A stretch of DNA of 64,000 nt from Hyphomonadaceae bacterium (GTDB lineage Bacteria; Pseudomonadota; Alphaproteobacteria; Caulobacterales; Hyphomonadaceae): the NCBI GenBank assembly GCA_024743315.1, contig JANSWU010000001.1, positions 744,001-808,000 of the forward strand, given 5' to 3'. Below the pieces are notes generated by a model that was not told the origin of the DNA, did no database searches, and worked only from the letters and a program-made list of their open reading frames with translations. The stretch's first letter is position 1. Each line of letters starts with the position of its first letter. Below are positions 44,475-53,698 of this stretch, piece by piece. The position numbers were made by a program, and so were the translations under genes.

Positions 44475-45362
44475 TCAGGTCGTGGGGATCAGTCCGGCTT
44501 TTTCCGGGTCGCCGACCATCTTGGTCAGCGTCTTCTTGAGCTTGTTCAAAGCCTGGTGCTCGATTTGGCGGACCCGCTCCTTTGAGATGCCGAGCCGTTT
44601 GCCAAGCACTTCCAGGGTCACGCTATCATCGGTCAGGCGGCGCTCTGAAATGATCAGCGTTTCGCGTTCGTTGAGAACCTTGAGGGCCTCTGCGATCCAC
44701 TCTTTGCGCTTGGCATTGTCGCGCTCTTCCATCACGACCTGATCCGGGGTCGCGCTTTCATCTGGCAAGAGGTCCTGCCATTGTGCATCGCCGTCGACGG
44801 CGAGGGGCGCATTCAGGGAACGATCCGACGCCGACAGGCGAGAGGCCATGGTTTCCACATCGCGCTCTGGCACACCCAAATGCTCCGAGACCCATTTCTT
44901 GTTCTCGGCGGTCATGATGGCGTCGCCCGTATCATCAATCTTGGCGCGCAGACGTCGCAGATTGAAGAAAAGAGATTTCTGCGCCGCGGTCGTCCCGGTG
45001 CGAACAATCGACCAATTGCGCAGCACATAATCCTGAATAGAGGATCGGATCCACCAGGCGGCATAGGTCGAGAAGCGGACCTCGCGGGAAGGTTCAAATC
45101 GCGCCGCAGCCTGCATCAGGCCGACATTGCCTTCCTGGACGAGATCAGCGAGCGGCAGGCCATAATGACGAAACTTGGAGGCCATGGAGATAACCAGACG
45201 CATGTAGGCCGTAGTCAATTCGTGCAGCGCACGCTCGTCTTCGTGATCGCGCCATCTTCGGGCAAGATCCAATTCATGTTCGGCTTCGAGCATTGGCGCT
45301 TTCATCGCCTTTCGAACGAAACGCCGGTCCGGATTTCCGCTGGATTGAACTGAATTCGCCAT
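44475..45362 (-). CDS. rpoH: RNA polymerase heat-shock sigma factor RpoH
   Basis: A 295-residue sigma-70 family factor. Region 2 includes LVQEGNVGLMQAAARFEPSR...FSTYAAWWIR, with a sigma-32-like sequence after it, and region 4.2 contains SKERVRQIEHQALNKLKK. It directs heat-shock transcription. ATG 45362 lies after GGGAGG; longer starts to 45395 exist. The order carD, rpoH, clpB places a general regulator, the heat sigma factor and a client gene together. Confidence 0.93.
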   Translation of the reverse strand: MANSVQSSGNPDRRFVRKAMKAPMLEAEHELDLARRWRDHEDERALHELTTAYMRLVISMASKFRHYGLPLADLVQEGNVGLMQAAARFEPSREVRFSTYAAWWIRSSIQDYVLRNWSIVRTGTTAAQKSLFFNLRRLRAKIDDTGDAIMTAENKKWVSEHLGVPERDVETMASRLSASDRSLNAPLAVDGDAQWQDLLPDESATPDQVVMEERDNAKRKEWIAEALKVLNERETLIISERRLTDDSVTLEVLGKRLGISKERVRQIEHQALNKLKKTLTKMVGDPEKAGLIPTT

Positions 45363-45427
45363 TCGACCTCCCATACCCTTTAAGAGGGTGTTCATAGGTC
45401 TTTACGAAAGGTTTCCGAGAGTGGATC

Positions 45428-45458
45428 AAAAATTTTCTTGAAAAATTTTCGAGCGCTC
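45428..45458. promoter_or_regulatory. Direct repeat and palindrome in the rpoH upstream region
   Basis: AAAAATTTTC occurs at 45428-45437 and again at 45441-45450 with TTG between, followed at once by the perfect palindrome GAGCGCTC (45451-45458). The A/T-rich pair stands out in a GC-rich genome and lies 66-96 bp before the rpoH start. It may be a promoter or regulator site; no known consensus assigned. Confidence 0.4.
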
Positions 45459-45465
45459 TAAAAGC

Positions 45466-45490
45466 GGAAAACCCCGCCGGTTCGGCGGGG
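45466..45490 (-). terminator. Terminator after carD
   Basis: CCCCGCCG (45472-45479) pairs with CGGCGGGG (45483-45490) with a three-base loop; the minus strand continues with TTTTCC. It closes carD, stop at 45530. Confidence 0.85.
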
Positions 45491-45529
45491 CTTTCCTTAA
45501 GTCTCTTCGCCGCTATCCGGCTCGCCCTT

Positions 45530-46054
45530 TCAGGCGGCTTTCTTCTTCTTCGCGAGCGACTCAGCCAGGCGATCCATAGCCGAGCTGTGATCAATGCTTT
45601 CAACCGCAGCCAATTCGCGGGCCATGCGATCCAGCGCACTCTCATAGAGCTGACGCTCAGAGTAAGATTGCTCGGGTTGATCTTCCATGCGGTGCAGGTC
45701 GCGCACGACTTCCGCAATTGAAATCAGATCGCCAGAATTGATCTTGGCTTCGTATTCCTGGGCTCGGCGAGACCACATGGTCCGCTTGATCCGGGCTTTG
45801 CCGCCGAGTGTTTTGAGCGCATCGTCAACCAGTTTAGAGCCTGCAAGGGCGCGCATTCCTGACGCAATCGCACGATTGGTCGGCACGCGCAGGATCATTT
45901 TGTCCTGGTCAAACGAGACAACATAAACTTCCAAGGTCATGCCAGCGACTTGCTGCTGCTCAATCGCGGTGACGGTTCCGACACCGTGCGCCGGGTACAC
46001 GATTTTCTGTCCAGCTTGGAAATCTAGCTTCGTTGCCGCATCTGCTGTTGCCAT
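45530..46054 (-). CDS. carD: CarD-family transcriptional regulator
   Basis: A 174-residue protein with an N-terminal RNA-polymerase-interacting domain starting FQAGQKIVYPAHGVGTVTAIE and a helical C-terminal domain with KRTMWSRRAQEYEAKINSG, the DNA-binding part. CarD/CdnL proteins stabilise open complexes at housekeeping promoters and help growth control in alphaproteobacteria. ATG 46054 was chosen over a basic extension to 46087. Confidence 0.92.
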   Translation of the reverse strand: MATADAATKLDFQAGQKIVYPAHGVGTVTAIEQQQVAGMTLEVYVVSFDQDKMILRVPTNRAIASGMRALAGSKLVDDALKTLGGKARIKRTMWSRRAQEYEAKINSGDLISIAEVVRDLHRMEDQPEQSYSERQLYESALDRMARELAAVESIDHSSAMDRLAESLAKKKKAA

Positions 46055-46220
46055 GTGGGGACCTCTTCTTCTACGCAAACGAGCCACGTAGCCGGCGAGA
46101 GTTCTCGTTCAGTGCCGACTTAAGCATGGCTCGGATATGGTGTTGTGACGATTTTGTATAGCACAACTCGCTCTCATTCTCAATAGGCGGCTTCAATTCT
46201 CATGTAGAAAGCGAAACGCC

Positions 46221-47825
46221 TCAGCTGGCAGGCAATTCGATGGTGAATCGGGCGCCGCCGGACTCGCGGTTTGCAGCCACGACGGTCCCCATATGTGTGG
46301 TCACGATTTGCGCGACAATCGACAGGCCGAGCCCGGAATTGTTGCCGAACGCAGCGCCTTCCGGCCGATCAGTGTAAAAGCGGTCAAAGATCTTTTCGAG
46401 CTTGTCCTCCGGGATCCCTGGGCCATTGTCCTCGACCAGGATTTTGGCAGTGGTCTGAGGGCCTTGCCTCCCTTGTTCCAGAATAACAGTGACACAGTCG
46501 CCTTCGGGCGAGAAAGACCGCGCATTGTCGATCAGATTGCGCAGCACTTGGCCTAAAGGACCCTCGCGACCGCGGACGGTGAGGCCAGCATCCATGGTCG
46601 CGTCCTTGAACTCGACTTTGACATTGCGTTGATGCTCGAGCCCTTCATAGGTGCGCACCACATCCCGCACGAAACGTGAAATATCCAGCCGCTCGGTTGG
46701 GATTCGCGTGATTTCTGCCTCGAGGCGTGACGCGTTTGAGATATCCGTGATCAGTCGATCAAGCCGCTTCACGTCCTGGGCCATGACCTTGCGCAGCTTT
46801 TCCAGCGCCGCCGGATCGTCCTTGACCATTTCCGAGGTTTCAACCGCCGAGCGAATAGAGGTCAGCGGGTTTTTAAGCTCATGCGCCACATCAGCGGCAA
46901 AGGATTCATTCGCCGTGATCCGTTCGAACAGGGCTTCGGTCATGGCTTCGACCGATTGCGCGAGATGCCCGATTTCATCATGGCGCTTGGCAATCCGTTC
47001 GAGATCAAGCTTGCTGCTCGAGCCGGAGCGGATCTTGTCGGCCTCGCTGGCCAAGCGCCGCAGTGGATTGGCGATCCCGATGGTCAGCAAACCTGAAGTG
47101 ATAAGTGCCACCAGAATGGCCACGGCAATGAACGGGATCAGCGCGGCTCGTTCGGCGCGGATAATCGCGTCAATATCATTCGATTCCAGGGTCAGGACCC
47201 CGACGACGGCGGATACGTGCTGGATCGGCAAGGACACCGAAATGATCCGCTGTCCACGATCATTGAAACGCTGGCTGGCGGCCTCATTGCCGATCAGCGC
47301 CTCGGCAAACTCTTCCTCAAAGGTCAGTGTGCGCACTGCATCTTCGCCCTCAGAGGGGCGAAACGAGCCAAGCACCGAAACCGCCCATTCGGACAGGCCT
47401 TTGCTCCAGACCGTCAGGCGATCGGGATCCTGTAGCGGTGGCAGGTTCTCGACAATCACCCGGTCTGACAGGAAATAGCTGTCGCCAACCAGATTGCCCT
47501 CCAGGTCATAAATCTTGCCGCGCATGGTCGGCGGCAAGGACAAGGAGGCCATGACATCCTTGGCCAGCGTGTCATCGAGGATCGGCTGAGGCTCGCCATA
47601 GGCCGCATCATCGCCAATCAGATTGGACAATAATTGCGCCTGTCCGACCAGGTCCTGCTTTTTCGAGACGACGAATGTTGCGCGCATCTCGTTCAGGACC
47701 ATGGCCCCGATGATCAGAATGATCAGACCGGCAAGGTTGGATGCGAAGATCAGACGCGCGATGCGGGAGCCGAGCAGGCGCCCGCTCCACCATCTCAAAC
47801 TCCGTCTGTTTTGTGCCGCAGCCAT
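46221..47825 (-). CDS. chvG: ChvG-type two-component sensor histidine kinase
   Basis: A 534-residue kinase with two spans (about 24-46 and 232-254) and a periplasmic sensor between them, a HAMP stretch, HisKA box VAHELKNPLTSIRS with the phospho-His near 307, and ATP boxes NLIDNARSFSP, DNGPGIP and GLGLSIV. The N-terminal layout matches ChvG/ExoS/BvrS. It responds to acid or envelope stress in relatives. No response regulator gene lies next to it, unlike the usual chvI-chvG pair. Confidence 0.85.
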   Translation of the reverse strand: MAAAQNRRSLRWWSGRLLGSRIARLIFASNLAGLIILIIGAMVLNEMRATFVVSKKQDLVGQAQLLSNLIGDDAAYGEPQPILDDTLAKDVMASLSLPPTMRGKIYDLEGNLVGDSYFLSDRVIVENLPPLQDPDRLTVWSKGLSEWAVSVLGSFRPSEGEDAVRTLTFEEEFAEALIGNEAASQRFNDRGQRIISVSLPIQHVSAVVGVLTLESNDIDAIIRAERAALIPFIAVAILVALITSGLLTIGIANPLRRLASEADKIRSGSSSKLDLERIAKRHDEIGHLAQSVEAMTEALFERITANESFAADVAHELKNPLTSIRSAVETSEMVKDDPAALEKLRKVMAQDVKRLDRLITDISNASRLEAEITRIPTERLDISRFVRDVVRTYEGLEHQRNVKVEFKDATMDAGLTVRGREGPLGQVLRNLIDNARSFSPEGDCVTVILEQGRQGPQTTAKILVEDNGPGIPEDKLEKIFDRFYTDRPEGAAFGNNSGLGLSIVAQIVTTHMGTVVAANRESGGARFTIELPAS

Positions 47826-47855
47826 TCGTCCAGTCTCACTGATTGACCCTGAACC

Positions 47856-48320
47856 TTAGCTGTCTGCAGCAACTTTCATAGAGACAATGGAATCCGGATT
47901 GCGCGGCGGCTCGCCTTTGGCGAGTTGGTCAATCACATCCATGCCCTCGGTGACTTTGCCCCAGACCGTGTACTGATTGTCGAGGAAGCGGGCATCGTCA
48001 AAGCAGATAAAGAACTGGCTATTGGCGCTGTGCGGCTGGTTTGTGCGAGCCATTGAGCAGATTCCCCGAACGTGCGGTTCAGCGTTGAATTCCGCTTGAA
48101 GGTTCGGCTTGTCCGAGCCGCCCATGCCCGTGCCGTTCGGGCACCCGACTTGCGCCATGAAACCATCAATCACACGGTGGAATATGATCCCGTCATAAAA
48201 CCCTTCGCGGGCCAGTTCGCGGATACGATCACAATGGCCAGGGGCAAGATCCGGGCGCAGTTCGATGGTGACTGTGCCTTTTGAGGTTTCCATGAGGATT
48301 GTATTTTCGGCGTCCGCCAT
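47856..48320 (-). CDS. Cyclophilin-type peptidyl-prolyl isomerase
   Basis: A 154-residue cyclophilin with FHRVIDGFMAQVGCPNGTGMGG and SANSQFFICF, the active-site Arg and Phe/Gln motifs of the fold. No signal peptide, so it is cytosolic (PpiB type). It begins 9 bases after GGAGC and lies 30 bp upstream of chvG on the same strand, possibly co-transcribed. Confidence 0.92.
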   Translation of the reverse strand: MADAENTILMETSKGTVTIELRPDLAPGHCDRIRELAREGFYDGIIFHRVIDGFMAQVGCPNGTGMGGSDKPNLQAEFNAEPHVRGICSMARTNQPHSANSQFFICFDDARFLDNQYTVWGKVTEGMDVIDQLAKGEPPRNPDSIVSMKVAADS

Positions 48321-48389
48321 AATGGGAAGCTCCTGTGTCTTGAGTTTCCTCATCGCATAAGCGCTTCTGAGATCAGGTAAAAGGCCTGA

Positions 48390-49106
48390 TTAGCGGTTAT
48401 TGCCCGCAATATCATAGAACAGAGAGAAATCGATCGGCAGGGCATCGCGAATGTATTGCCGGACAAAAAGGTTCTGATCTGCGATCGGCTTGCGGGTGAC
48501 ATAGACGACATCAAACCGGCGCAGCGGCGCCCAATCGGCGAGGCTCGGATCGTAGATGCCCGCCTTCAAATCAAACACAGCCGATTTCACCTCGCCGCCT
48601 GGCATCCGCCGCATCAGAATAACCGTCTGCGCCCGCCCCGTATCGGTCACCCCGCCCGCCATGATGATCGCTTGCAAGGGATCGATCAGGCCGGGCATGT
48701 CGATCAAGCCGGGATTGGCGACATCGCCGCCGACAAACACGCGTTGAGACCCGGTGCTCGCCAACAAGATATCTATATCCGGATTGTTCAATTCGGTGGC
48801 CATGGCAGACTGGACGCCCGCCCGCACCTGTTCGACCGTGCGCGCAGCCGCAACAATGGGATCCGAATAGGGCATCCGGAAGCGGCCGTCCGGCCCAATG
48901 GTCACCGTCCGGCTTAGCTCTGGCGCCGTGTGAACAATGACTTCGAGCTGATCGCCGGGCGCTAACAAGTAATAGGCATCTGCGCCATCCTCGTGCCGCC
49001 ACTCCTTTTGTGGAAAGTGATCGGATTCAATCGGGGCCTTGGCCTGACACGCCGAGAGTATAATCGCGAGCAAAGCGAGGCCGAGCAGAGGTTTCATGGC
49101 GCGCAT
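48390..49106 (-). CDS. Polysaccharide export lipoprotein (Wza/HfsD-like)
   Basis: A 238-residue lipoprotein: lipobox LSAC with Cys20, then a Poly_export domain (YYLLAPGDQLEVIVHTAPEL) and a SLBB-like region (RVFVGGDVANPGLIDMPG). It fits the short HfsD-type export protein of holdfast systems. It is divergent from the hfsA-like gene across 101 bp. MKPLL at 49097 is an alternative start. Confidence 0.85.
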   Translation of the reverse strand: MRAMKPLLGLALLAIILSACQAKAPIESDHFPQKEWRHEDGADAYYLLAPGDQLEVIVHTAPELSRTVTIGPDGRFRMPYSDPIVAAARTVEQVRAGVQSAMATELNNPDIDILLASTGSQRVFVGGDVANPGLIDMPGLIDPLQAIIMAGGVTDTGRAQTVILMRRMPGGEVKSAVFDLKAGIYDPSLADWAPLRRFDVVYVTRKPIADQNLFVRQYIRDALPIDFSLFYDIAGNNR

Positions 49107-49207
49107 CTATGGTAAATTATCCGTCCATGAGCGTCCGTGTTAATGTTTAAGGAAGTATCAAGCGCGTATGAAGAAATCCAAGGAATGCGCGCTCGGAGCC
49201 GACTCGG

Positions 49208-50719
49208 ATGACCGACCTTTCTGACTGGGGCCCGTCTGGGGCTGTTCAGATGGACGCTGGCTTTGTGCCGGCGCGCCCGCGGCTCGGCATGGCCGATATT
49301 CTCCTGCAATTGTGGCGCGCCAAATGGCTGATGATGCTGATTGGGATTCCAATTTTCGCTCTGGGCCTCCTCTTGGCGTTTCAGATGCCGAAAACCTTTG
49401 AGTCGCGTTCCGCGCTTTATGTCACCTCGGGTGATGAAGTGCGCTCCAGTTCCATATTAAGTGATCCGAGCTTTGATCCCGGTCCTGGTATTCAGGAAGT
49501 GATTCAAGGCGAATTGCAGATTTTGCAGACCCAGCTCGTGGCTGAACGAACTCTGGCGCGGTTCCCGCTCGACCGTATCTATCCCGATCTTGCCAAAGCC
49601 AAAGACAGGGAAATCGCCAAAACCGATCCGGCTTTGAGAGAGGCCGTCGAGTTTGAGTATTTCCAGAAGGGTGTCGAAGCCCTGCAAAAGAATCTCTGGT
49701 CGAACGCGTCTCCGAACTCAAACATCATCGCGGTTGGATTCAAGCACAAGGATCCGCAAGTCGCATCTGAGATCCTGAACGCTGCCATGGCGGTGTACTT
49801 GCAACGACGCGCCGAATTGTTTGGCAGCCGCCCGGTGGATCAGCTGCGCGCCGAACGCAAACGGTTTGAGGGAGAGCTGTTGGAGATCGAGGCCGAAATC
49901 GCGCAATTCCTGCGTGACAATGACATTCGCGATTTTGCCAGTGAACGCTCTACGGCGCAGAGCCTGTATGCGGCCATCTCGACGGAGCTGTTCAACGTCA
50001 ATGCCCGCGCCAGCGCGGTGCAGGGTCAAGTCGGCCGAACCCGGACACAATTGCAGGCCACCGCGCCGGAACAGGATCTTTATGTCGAGGATTCCAGCGC
50101 GCAGCGGCTGCGCGAGCTGGAGATTGAACGCAATCAAGCGCTGGTCAATTACACGCCCGACAGTCGCCGCGTGCAGTCGATTGACCGGCAGATTGATGAG
50201 CTTCGCGAATTCCTCGCGGCGCAGGACAGGCCGGTTGGAACGGTTCGGCGTGGCCCCAATCCGACTTATCAAGCGCTTGAAACGGCGCTCAACACTTCTG
50301 AAGCCGAAGCCGCTTCGCTGAACGAACAGCGGGCTGAGCTTCAACGCCAATTGCGCGCGGTCGAAGATAAGCTCAATCGATTCACCACGCTCGAGCCTGA
50401 ATGGAATGAATTGCAACGCAATCGCGATCTCATCGAAGCCAGCATTCGAACCGTCGCAGAGCGTGAGCAACGCGAAGGCACCGTCGCTGGATTGACCAGT
50501 CAGGAGGCCGACAGCGTCAAAGTCACCGAGCCCGCCACGGTGCCGATCGAAGGCAACAGTTTGAAACTACCTGTCGCTGTATTGGCGCTTCTGTTCGCTG
50601 GCTTCACAGCCTTGATCGCAGGGCTGATGCGAACCTTCACCCGACGCGGGTTTTCGACCCCTGCATCGCTGCAAAACACAGTCGGCTTGCCAGTTTTGGG
50701 GACCGTTCGCGCCGTCTAA
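49208..50719 (+). CDS. Chain-length / co-polymerase protein (Wzz/HfsA-like, no kinase domain)
   Basis: A 503-residue protein with two membrane segments (about 38-60 and 452-475) around a long periplasmic coiled coil, with an N-terminal Wzz domain and a C-terminal LPVAVLALLFAGF segment. It ends after the second span and lacks a tyrosine-kinase domain, which is instead encoded by the next gene. This split matches HfsA/HfsB. It likely sets length and couples polymerisation with export. Confidence 0.85.
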   Translation: MTDLSDWGPSGAVQMDAGFVPARPRLGMADILLQLWRAKWLMMLIGIPIFALGLLLAFQMPKTFESRSALYVTSGDEVRSSSILSDPSFDPGPGIQEVIQGELQILQTQLVAERTLARFPLDRIYPDLAKAKDREIAKTDPALREAVEFEYFQKGVEALQKNLWSNASPNSNIIAVGFKHKDPQVASEILNAAMAVYLQRRAELFGSRPVDQLRAERKRFEGELLEIEAEIAQFLRDNDIRDFASERSTAQSLYAAISTELFNVNARASAVQGQVGRTRTQLQATAPEQDLYVEDSSAQRLRELEIERNQALVNYTPDSRRVQSIDRQIDELREFLAAQDRPVGTVRRGPNPTYQALETALNTSEAEAASLNEQRAELQRQLRAVEDKLNRFTTLEPEWNELQRNRDLIEASIRTVAEREQREGTVAGLTSQEADSVKVTEPATVPIEGNSLKLPVAVLALLFAGFTALIAGLMRTFTRRGFSTPASLQNTVGLPVLGTVRAV

Positions 50720-50795
50720 GCATTATCAGAACGCAAACTCCCATTAACCAAGATCATGCTAGCGCTGGCGGCTAAGACTCTCAGTATGACGGCAA

Positions 50796-51488
50796 ATGCA
50801 CGACCTTCGCAAAGAACTAGACCCGGTTTGGCGGGCCGCCACGCGGCTCAGCCCAGCCCCTGGCGGGGCGCGGGTGCTGATGTTCACGTCCGCCCTGCGC
50901 GGTGAAGGGGTGACCAGCATGGCCGCCAGCTTTGCTTGTATGGCCGCGCTACGCTCTGAAAAACCTGTTTGGTTGGTCGATTTGGATTTGCGCCGAAACC
51001 CGGTCTATCGCGGCTTCAAAAGTGGCTTCGCCAGAGATGTCGGCCAACCTGGACGCGCGTATGATGCCTCCCTCCGTCAAACACCGATCTACACAGTGAT
51101 TCCGCGCGTGGCGGATGCCCATCAGGACCGGCTGCTCACCGCCCACGATATTGATGGCTTGCCGCTGCTTGTTACCCGATTCCGCGGCGAACGGTTAAAG
51201 TCCGGTCAGCGCGTTCTGTTGCAAGACTCTCCAAATTGGTGGCGGGCACTGCGTGAAATGGCGGGGTGGGTAATCATCGATGCACCAGCCCTCGAACAAT
51301 CATCCGCCGCACTGACCATGGCAGGTATTGCCGATGGGACCATCCTCGTGGTCGAAGCAGATCATACAACCCCGAACGAGATTGATGGCGCGCGACGTGA
51401 GCTGGAAGCGAAAAATGGTCGCGTGATCGGGGCGGTACTGAACAGGGTGAAGGCCGATGCCAGGTTCGCAAACCGTTTCAGCGCCTAA
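50796..51488 (+). CDS. Wzc/CpsD-like P-loop partner with altered Walker A (HfsB-like)
   Basis: A 230-residue protein of the BY-kinase/ParA-like fold. Walker A' VWLVDLDLRR and Walker B WVIIDAP are intact, but the Walker A segment reads GEGVTS (36-41) with V39 where lysine is expected. There is no C-terminal tyrosine cluster. It may be an inactive or atypical ATPase. It follows the hfsA-like gene by 76 bp and overlaps the polymerase start. HfsB of Caulobacter is the best match by context. Confidence 0.8.
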   Translation: MHDLRKELDPVWRAATRLSPAPGGARVLMFTSALRGEGVTSMAASFACMAALRSEKPVWLVDLDLRRNPVYRGFKSGFARDVGQPGRAYDASLRQTPIYTVIPRVADAHQDRLLTAHDIDGLPLLVTRFRGERLKSGQRVLLQDSPNWWRALREMAGWVIIDAPALEQSSAALTMAGIADGTILVVEADHTTPNEIDGARRELEAKNGRVIGAVLNRVKADARFANRFSA

Positions 51489-52773
51489 TTCCTACACTAT
51501 GGCACCACAGACGCCTGTCGGGCGTCTCGAATTTGCGCTTCTGATCGTCATCCTTTTGATTTTCAGTGAGGGGATCCTTCCGCGCCTGGTCTCCAGTGAT
51601 CAGTCCTCAGATGGATCGCCGCTGCTCCGCTATTTATGGCTACCCGTTTATGCGGTGGCGTTCGCTGGCATGCTGTGGAAAGTCAAGGATATTGCCCGCG
51701 TCAGTTTGAGGCTGCCTTTCCTGCTGGGATTGATCGCTGTGTGCGCGGTGTCTTTCACCTGGTCAATTGAGCCCGGCCTGACCCAAAGGCGGAGCCTCGC
51801 CATTTTCATGACGACGATTGCCGGCCTTTATCTCGGTACGCGATATAGCTGGCAGACCATGTTGCGGGCGATCGCATTGACGTGGTTTATTATTGCGCTT
51901 TCGAGTTTCTTCACCGGACTGTTGTCTCCCTCGTTTGGACGTATGCAGGAGGTTCATGTCGGGGCCTGGCAGGGTCTGTTTTACGAAAAGAATCAGCTTG
52001 GCGGCATGATGGCGCGTGCGGCATTGTTCGGGGCCTTTCTGATCATTATGGACCGCAAGTACCGAGGATACTGGGCCAGCCTGGTTCTGCTCAGTTCGGG
52101 CCTGGTCGTGCTGAGTACGTCGATGACGGCGCTACTTGGCCTGATCCTCGGACTTGGCGTGCTCGGCCTCGGGGCCTGGATGAAGCGCGGCATGCTGACA
52201 GGTCTCGCCACACTCTGGGTAGGCGTCTTGATGATCGCGGCGGGCCTTGCTGTCCTGATCTTTGCGCCCGAGCTGGTGTTTCAGCTACTCGGCCGAGATA
52301 TGACCCTTACGGGACGCACCGATATCTGGATTGCCTTGGTCGACTATATCGAGCAGCGACCTCTATTCGGATACGGCTATGGTGCGTTCTGGTCGCCGGA
52401 CAGTGATCCTGGAAATTGGGTCCGGGAGACATTGCAATGGGATGCGCCGACCGCGCACAATGGATGGTTCGAGGTGACCCTTGCACTGGGCCTGGTTGGT
52501 TTGGTGTTGCTGATATTGGATTTTCTTCTGACCGTCATTCGGGCTGTACTGGCTTCGATCGGCACTTGGACCGGCATCCTCGCGCTCGGTTATTGCGCGC
52601 AATTTTTTCTGTTCAGCCTGTCGGAAAGCACATCTCTGCAGCAGAACTCGATCATTTGGGTGCTCTATGTGGCGATCGCTGCCAAACTCGCTATGCGCCC
52701 GCGTGGGGTCGCAATGATTAAACCTGCTCAGCCTTCACGACGAGCGGTGGTGCGCACTCTGGCTCCGGTTTGA
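51457..52773 (+). CDS. O-antigen polymerase/ligase-family membrane protein (HfsC-like)
   Basis: A 438-residue protein with about 11 hydrophobic spans and a Wzy_C/O-antigen ligase region (FGYGYGAFW...WDAPTAHNGWFEVTLALG) carrying the periplasmic loop with conserved His. It polymerises repeat units. ATG 51457 overlaps the P-loop gene by 32 bp; ATG 51499 is an alternative start. Its 3' end overlaps the convergent glycosyltransferase gene by 56 bp. Confidence 0.85.
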   Translation: MPGSQTVSAPNSYTMAPQTPVGRLEFALLIVILLIFSEGILPRLVSSDQSSDGSPLLRYLWLPVYAVAFAGMLWKVKDIARVSLRLPFLLGLIAVCAVSFTWSIEPGLTQRRSLAIFMTTIAGLYLGTRYSWQTMLRAIALTWFIIALSSFFTGLLSPSFGRMQEVHVGAWQGLFYEKNQLGGMMARAALFGAFLIIMDRKYRGYWASLVLLSSGLVVLSTSMTALLGLILGLGVLGLGAWMKRGMLTGLATLWVGVLMIAAGLAVLIFAPELVFQLLGRDMTLTGRTDIWIALVDYIEQRPLFGYGYGAFWSPDSDPGNWVRETLQWDAPTAHNGWFEVTLALGLVGLVLLILDFLLTVIRAVLASIGTWTGILALGYCAQFFLFSLSESTSLQQNSIIWVLYVAIAAKLAMRPRGVAMIKPAQPSRRAVVRTLAPV

Positions 52774-53698
52774 CAGGCGCAGCTTTAAGCGCGGCGGCGC
52801 CGTAGAAGCGTAAATCGATCCACCAAAAAACTTTTGAAATACCGCGCACGGCTCGATCCAATTGATATACGCGAGCCGGGTGTCGAATCAGGCTGAGGCC
52901 GCCCCATTGGGCGCCATGCCAAACGGCCTTACCGGCGCCGATAGCCATCCAAAGTGCAATCAGATCAAGGCGCTTGCGCCCTTGTTTCCGCGCCAGCGTG
53001 ATCGGCGCCTGTCCATAGGAAAACGCACGTTTCAATGTGTATCGCAAAGAGATGCGGTTGCTGGGTGGATGTTCCCAGACCTTGGCCTCACCGGCCCAGG
53101 CGAATTTTTGATTAGCCCGACGGGCGCGTTGGAACAAAAGATCATCCTCGCCACCAATCTCGTTCATTTCAACATCAAACCAGGGCGGCCCGCCCGGTAT
53201 TTTGGCGAAGTCGACCAGGGCATTGCCGCAGCCATATGAGGCCTCTATGTACCCCGATTCAAAGTGTGGATCCCGGGCAAAGAATGCCTCGAAATAGGTT
53301 CGGTGACGACGCTGTCCTGTCGGGAGTTTGGTCAGCACCGGCCCGAATGTAACAGCGGCCGGAAAGGCGGCATAGTTTTCGAGCAAATCTTCCAGCCAAG
53401 TGATGGGGGCGGACTGGTCATCGTCCAAGAAAGCGACCAAATCGGACTTTACCGCGCTCATCGCCATGTTGCGCGCATTGGCGACCCCGGGTGCCGGTTC
53501 GTGGAGAGAAATGAATGTCACGGTGTCGGGGCAGGCCTCACGAAGTTCAGCAATTGTGGCGGCAGCCGTCGCGTCGGGCGTATTGTCGACGATGATGAGG
53601 TCGAACCCAGACCTTACCAGACTTTGCCCAAACAGGCTGCGAACTGCGCGCTTCAGGCCCTCTGGGCGGTTGAAGGTCGGGATAACAACGCTGATCAT
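52718..53698 (-). CDS. Family 2 glycosyltransferase
   Basis: A 326-residue GT-A enzyme. SVVIPTFNRPEGL opens the nucleotide-sugar fold, and VAFLDDDQSA (D92-D94) holds the DxD metal site. EMNEIGGEDDLLFQRARR includes the catalytic ED. It transfers a sugar in repeat-unit assembly. It overlaps the neighbouring GT gene by ATGA and the convergent polymerase gene by 56 bp. Confidence 0.9.
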   Translation of the reverse strand: MISVVIPTFNRPEGLKRAVRSLFGQSLVRSGFDLIIVDNTPDATAAATIAELREACPDTVTFISLHEPAPGVANARNMAMSAVKSDLVAFLDDDQSAPITWLEDLLENYAAFPAAVTFGPVLTKLPTGQRRHRTYFEAFFARDPHFESGYIEASYGCGNALVDFAKIPGGPPWFDVEMNEIGGEDDLLFQRARRANQKFAWAGEAKVWEHPPSNRISLRYTLKRAFSYGQAPITLARKQGRKRLDLIALWMAIGAGKAVWHGAQWGGLSLIRHPARVYQLDRAVRGISKVFWWIDLRFYGAAALKAAPVKPEPECAPPLVVKAEQV

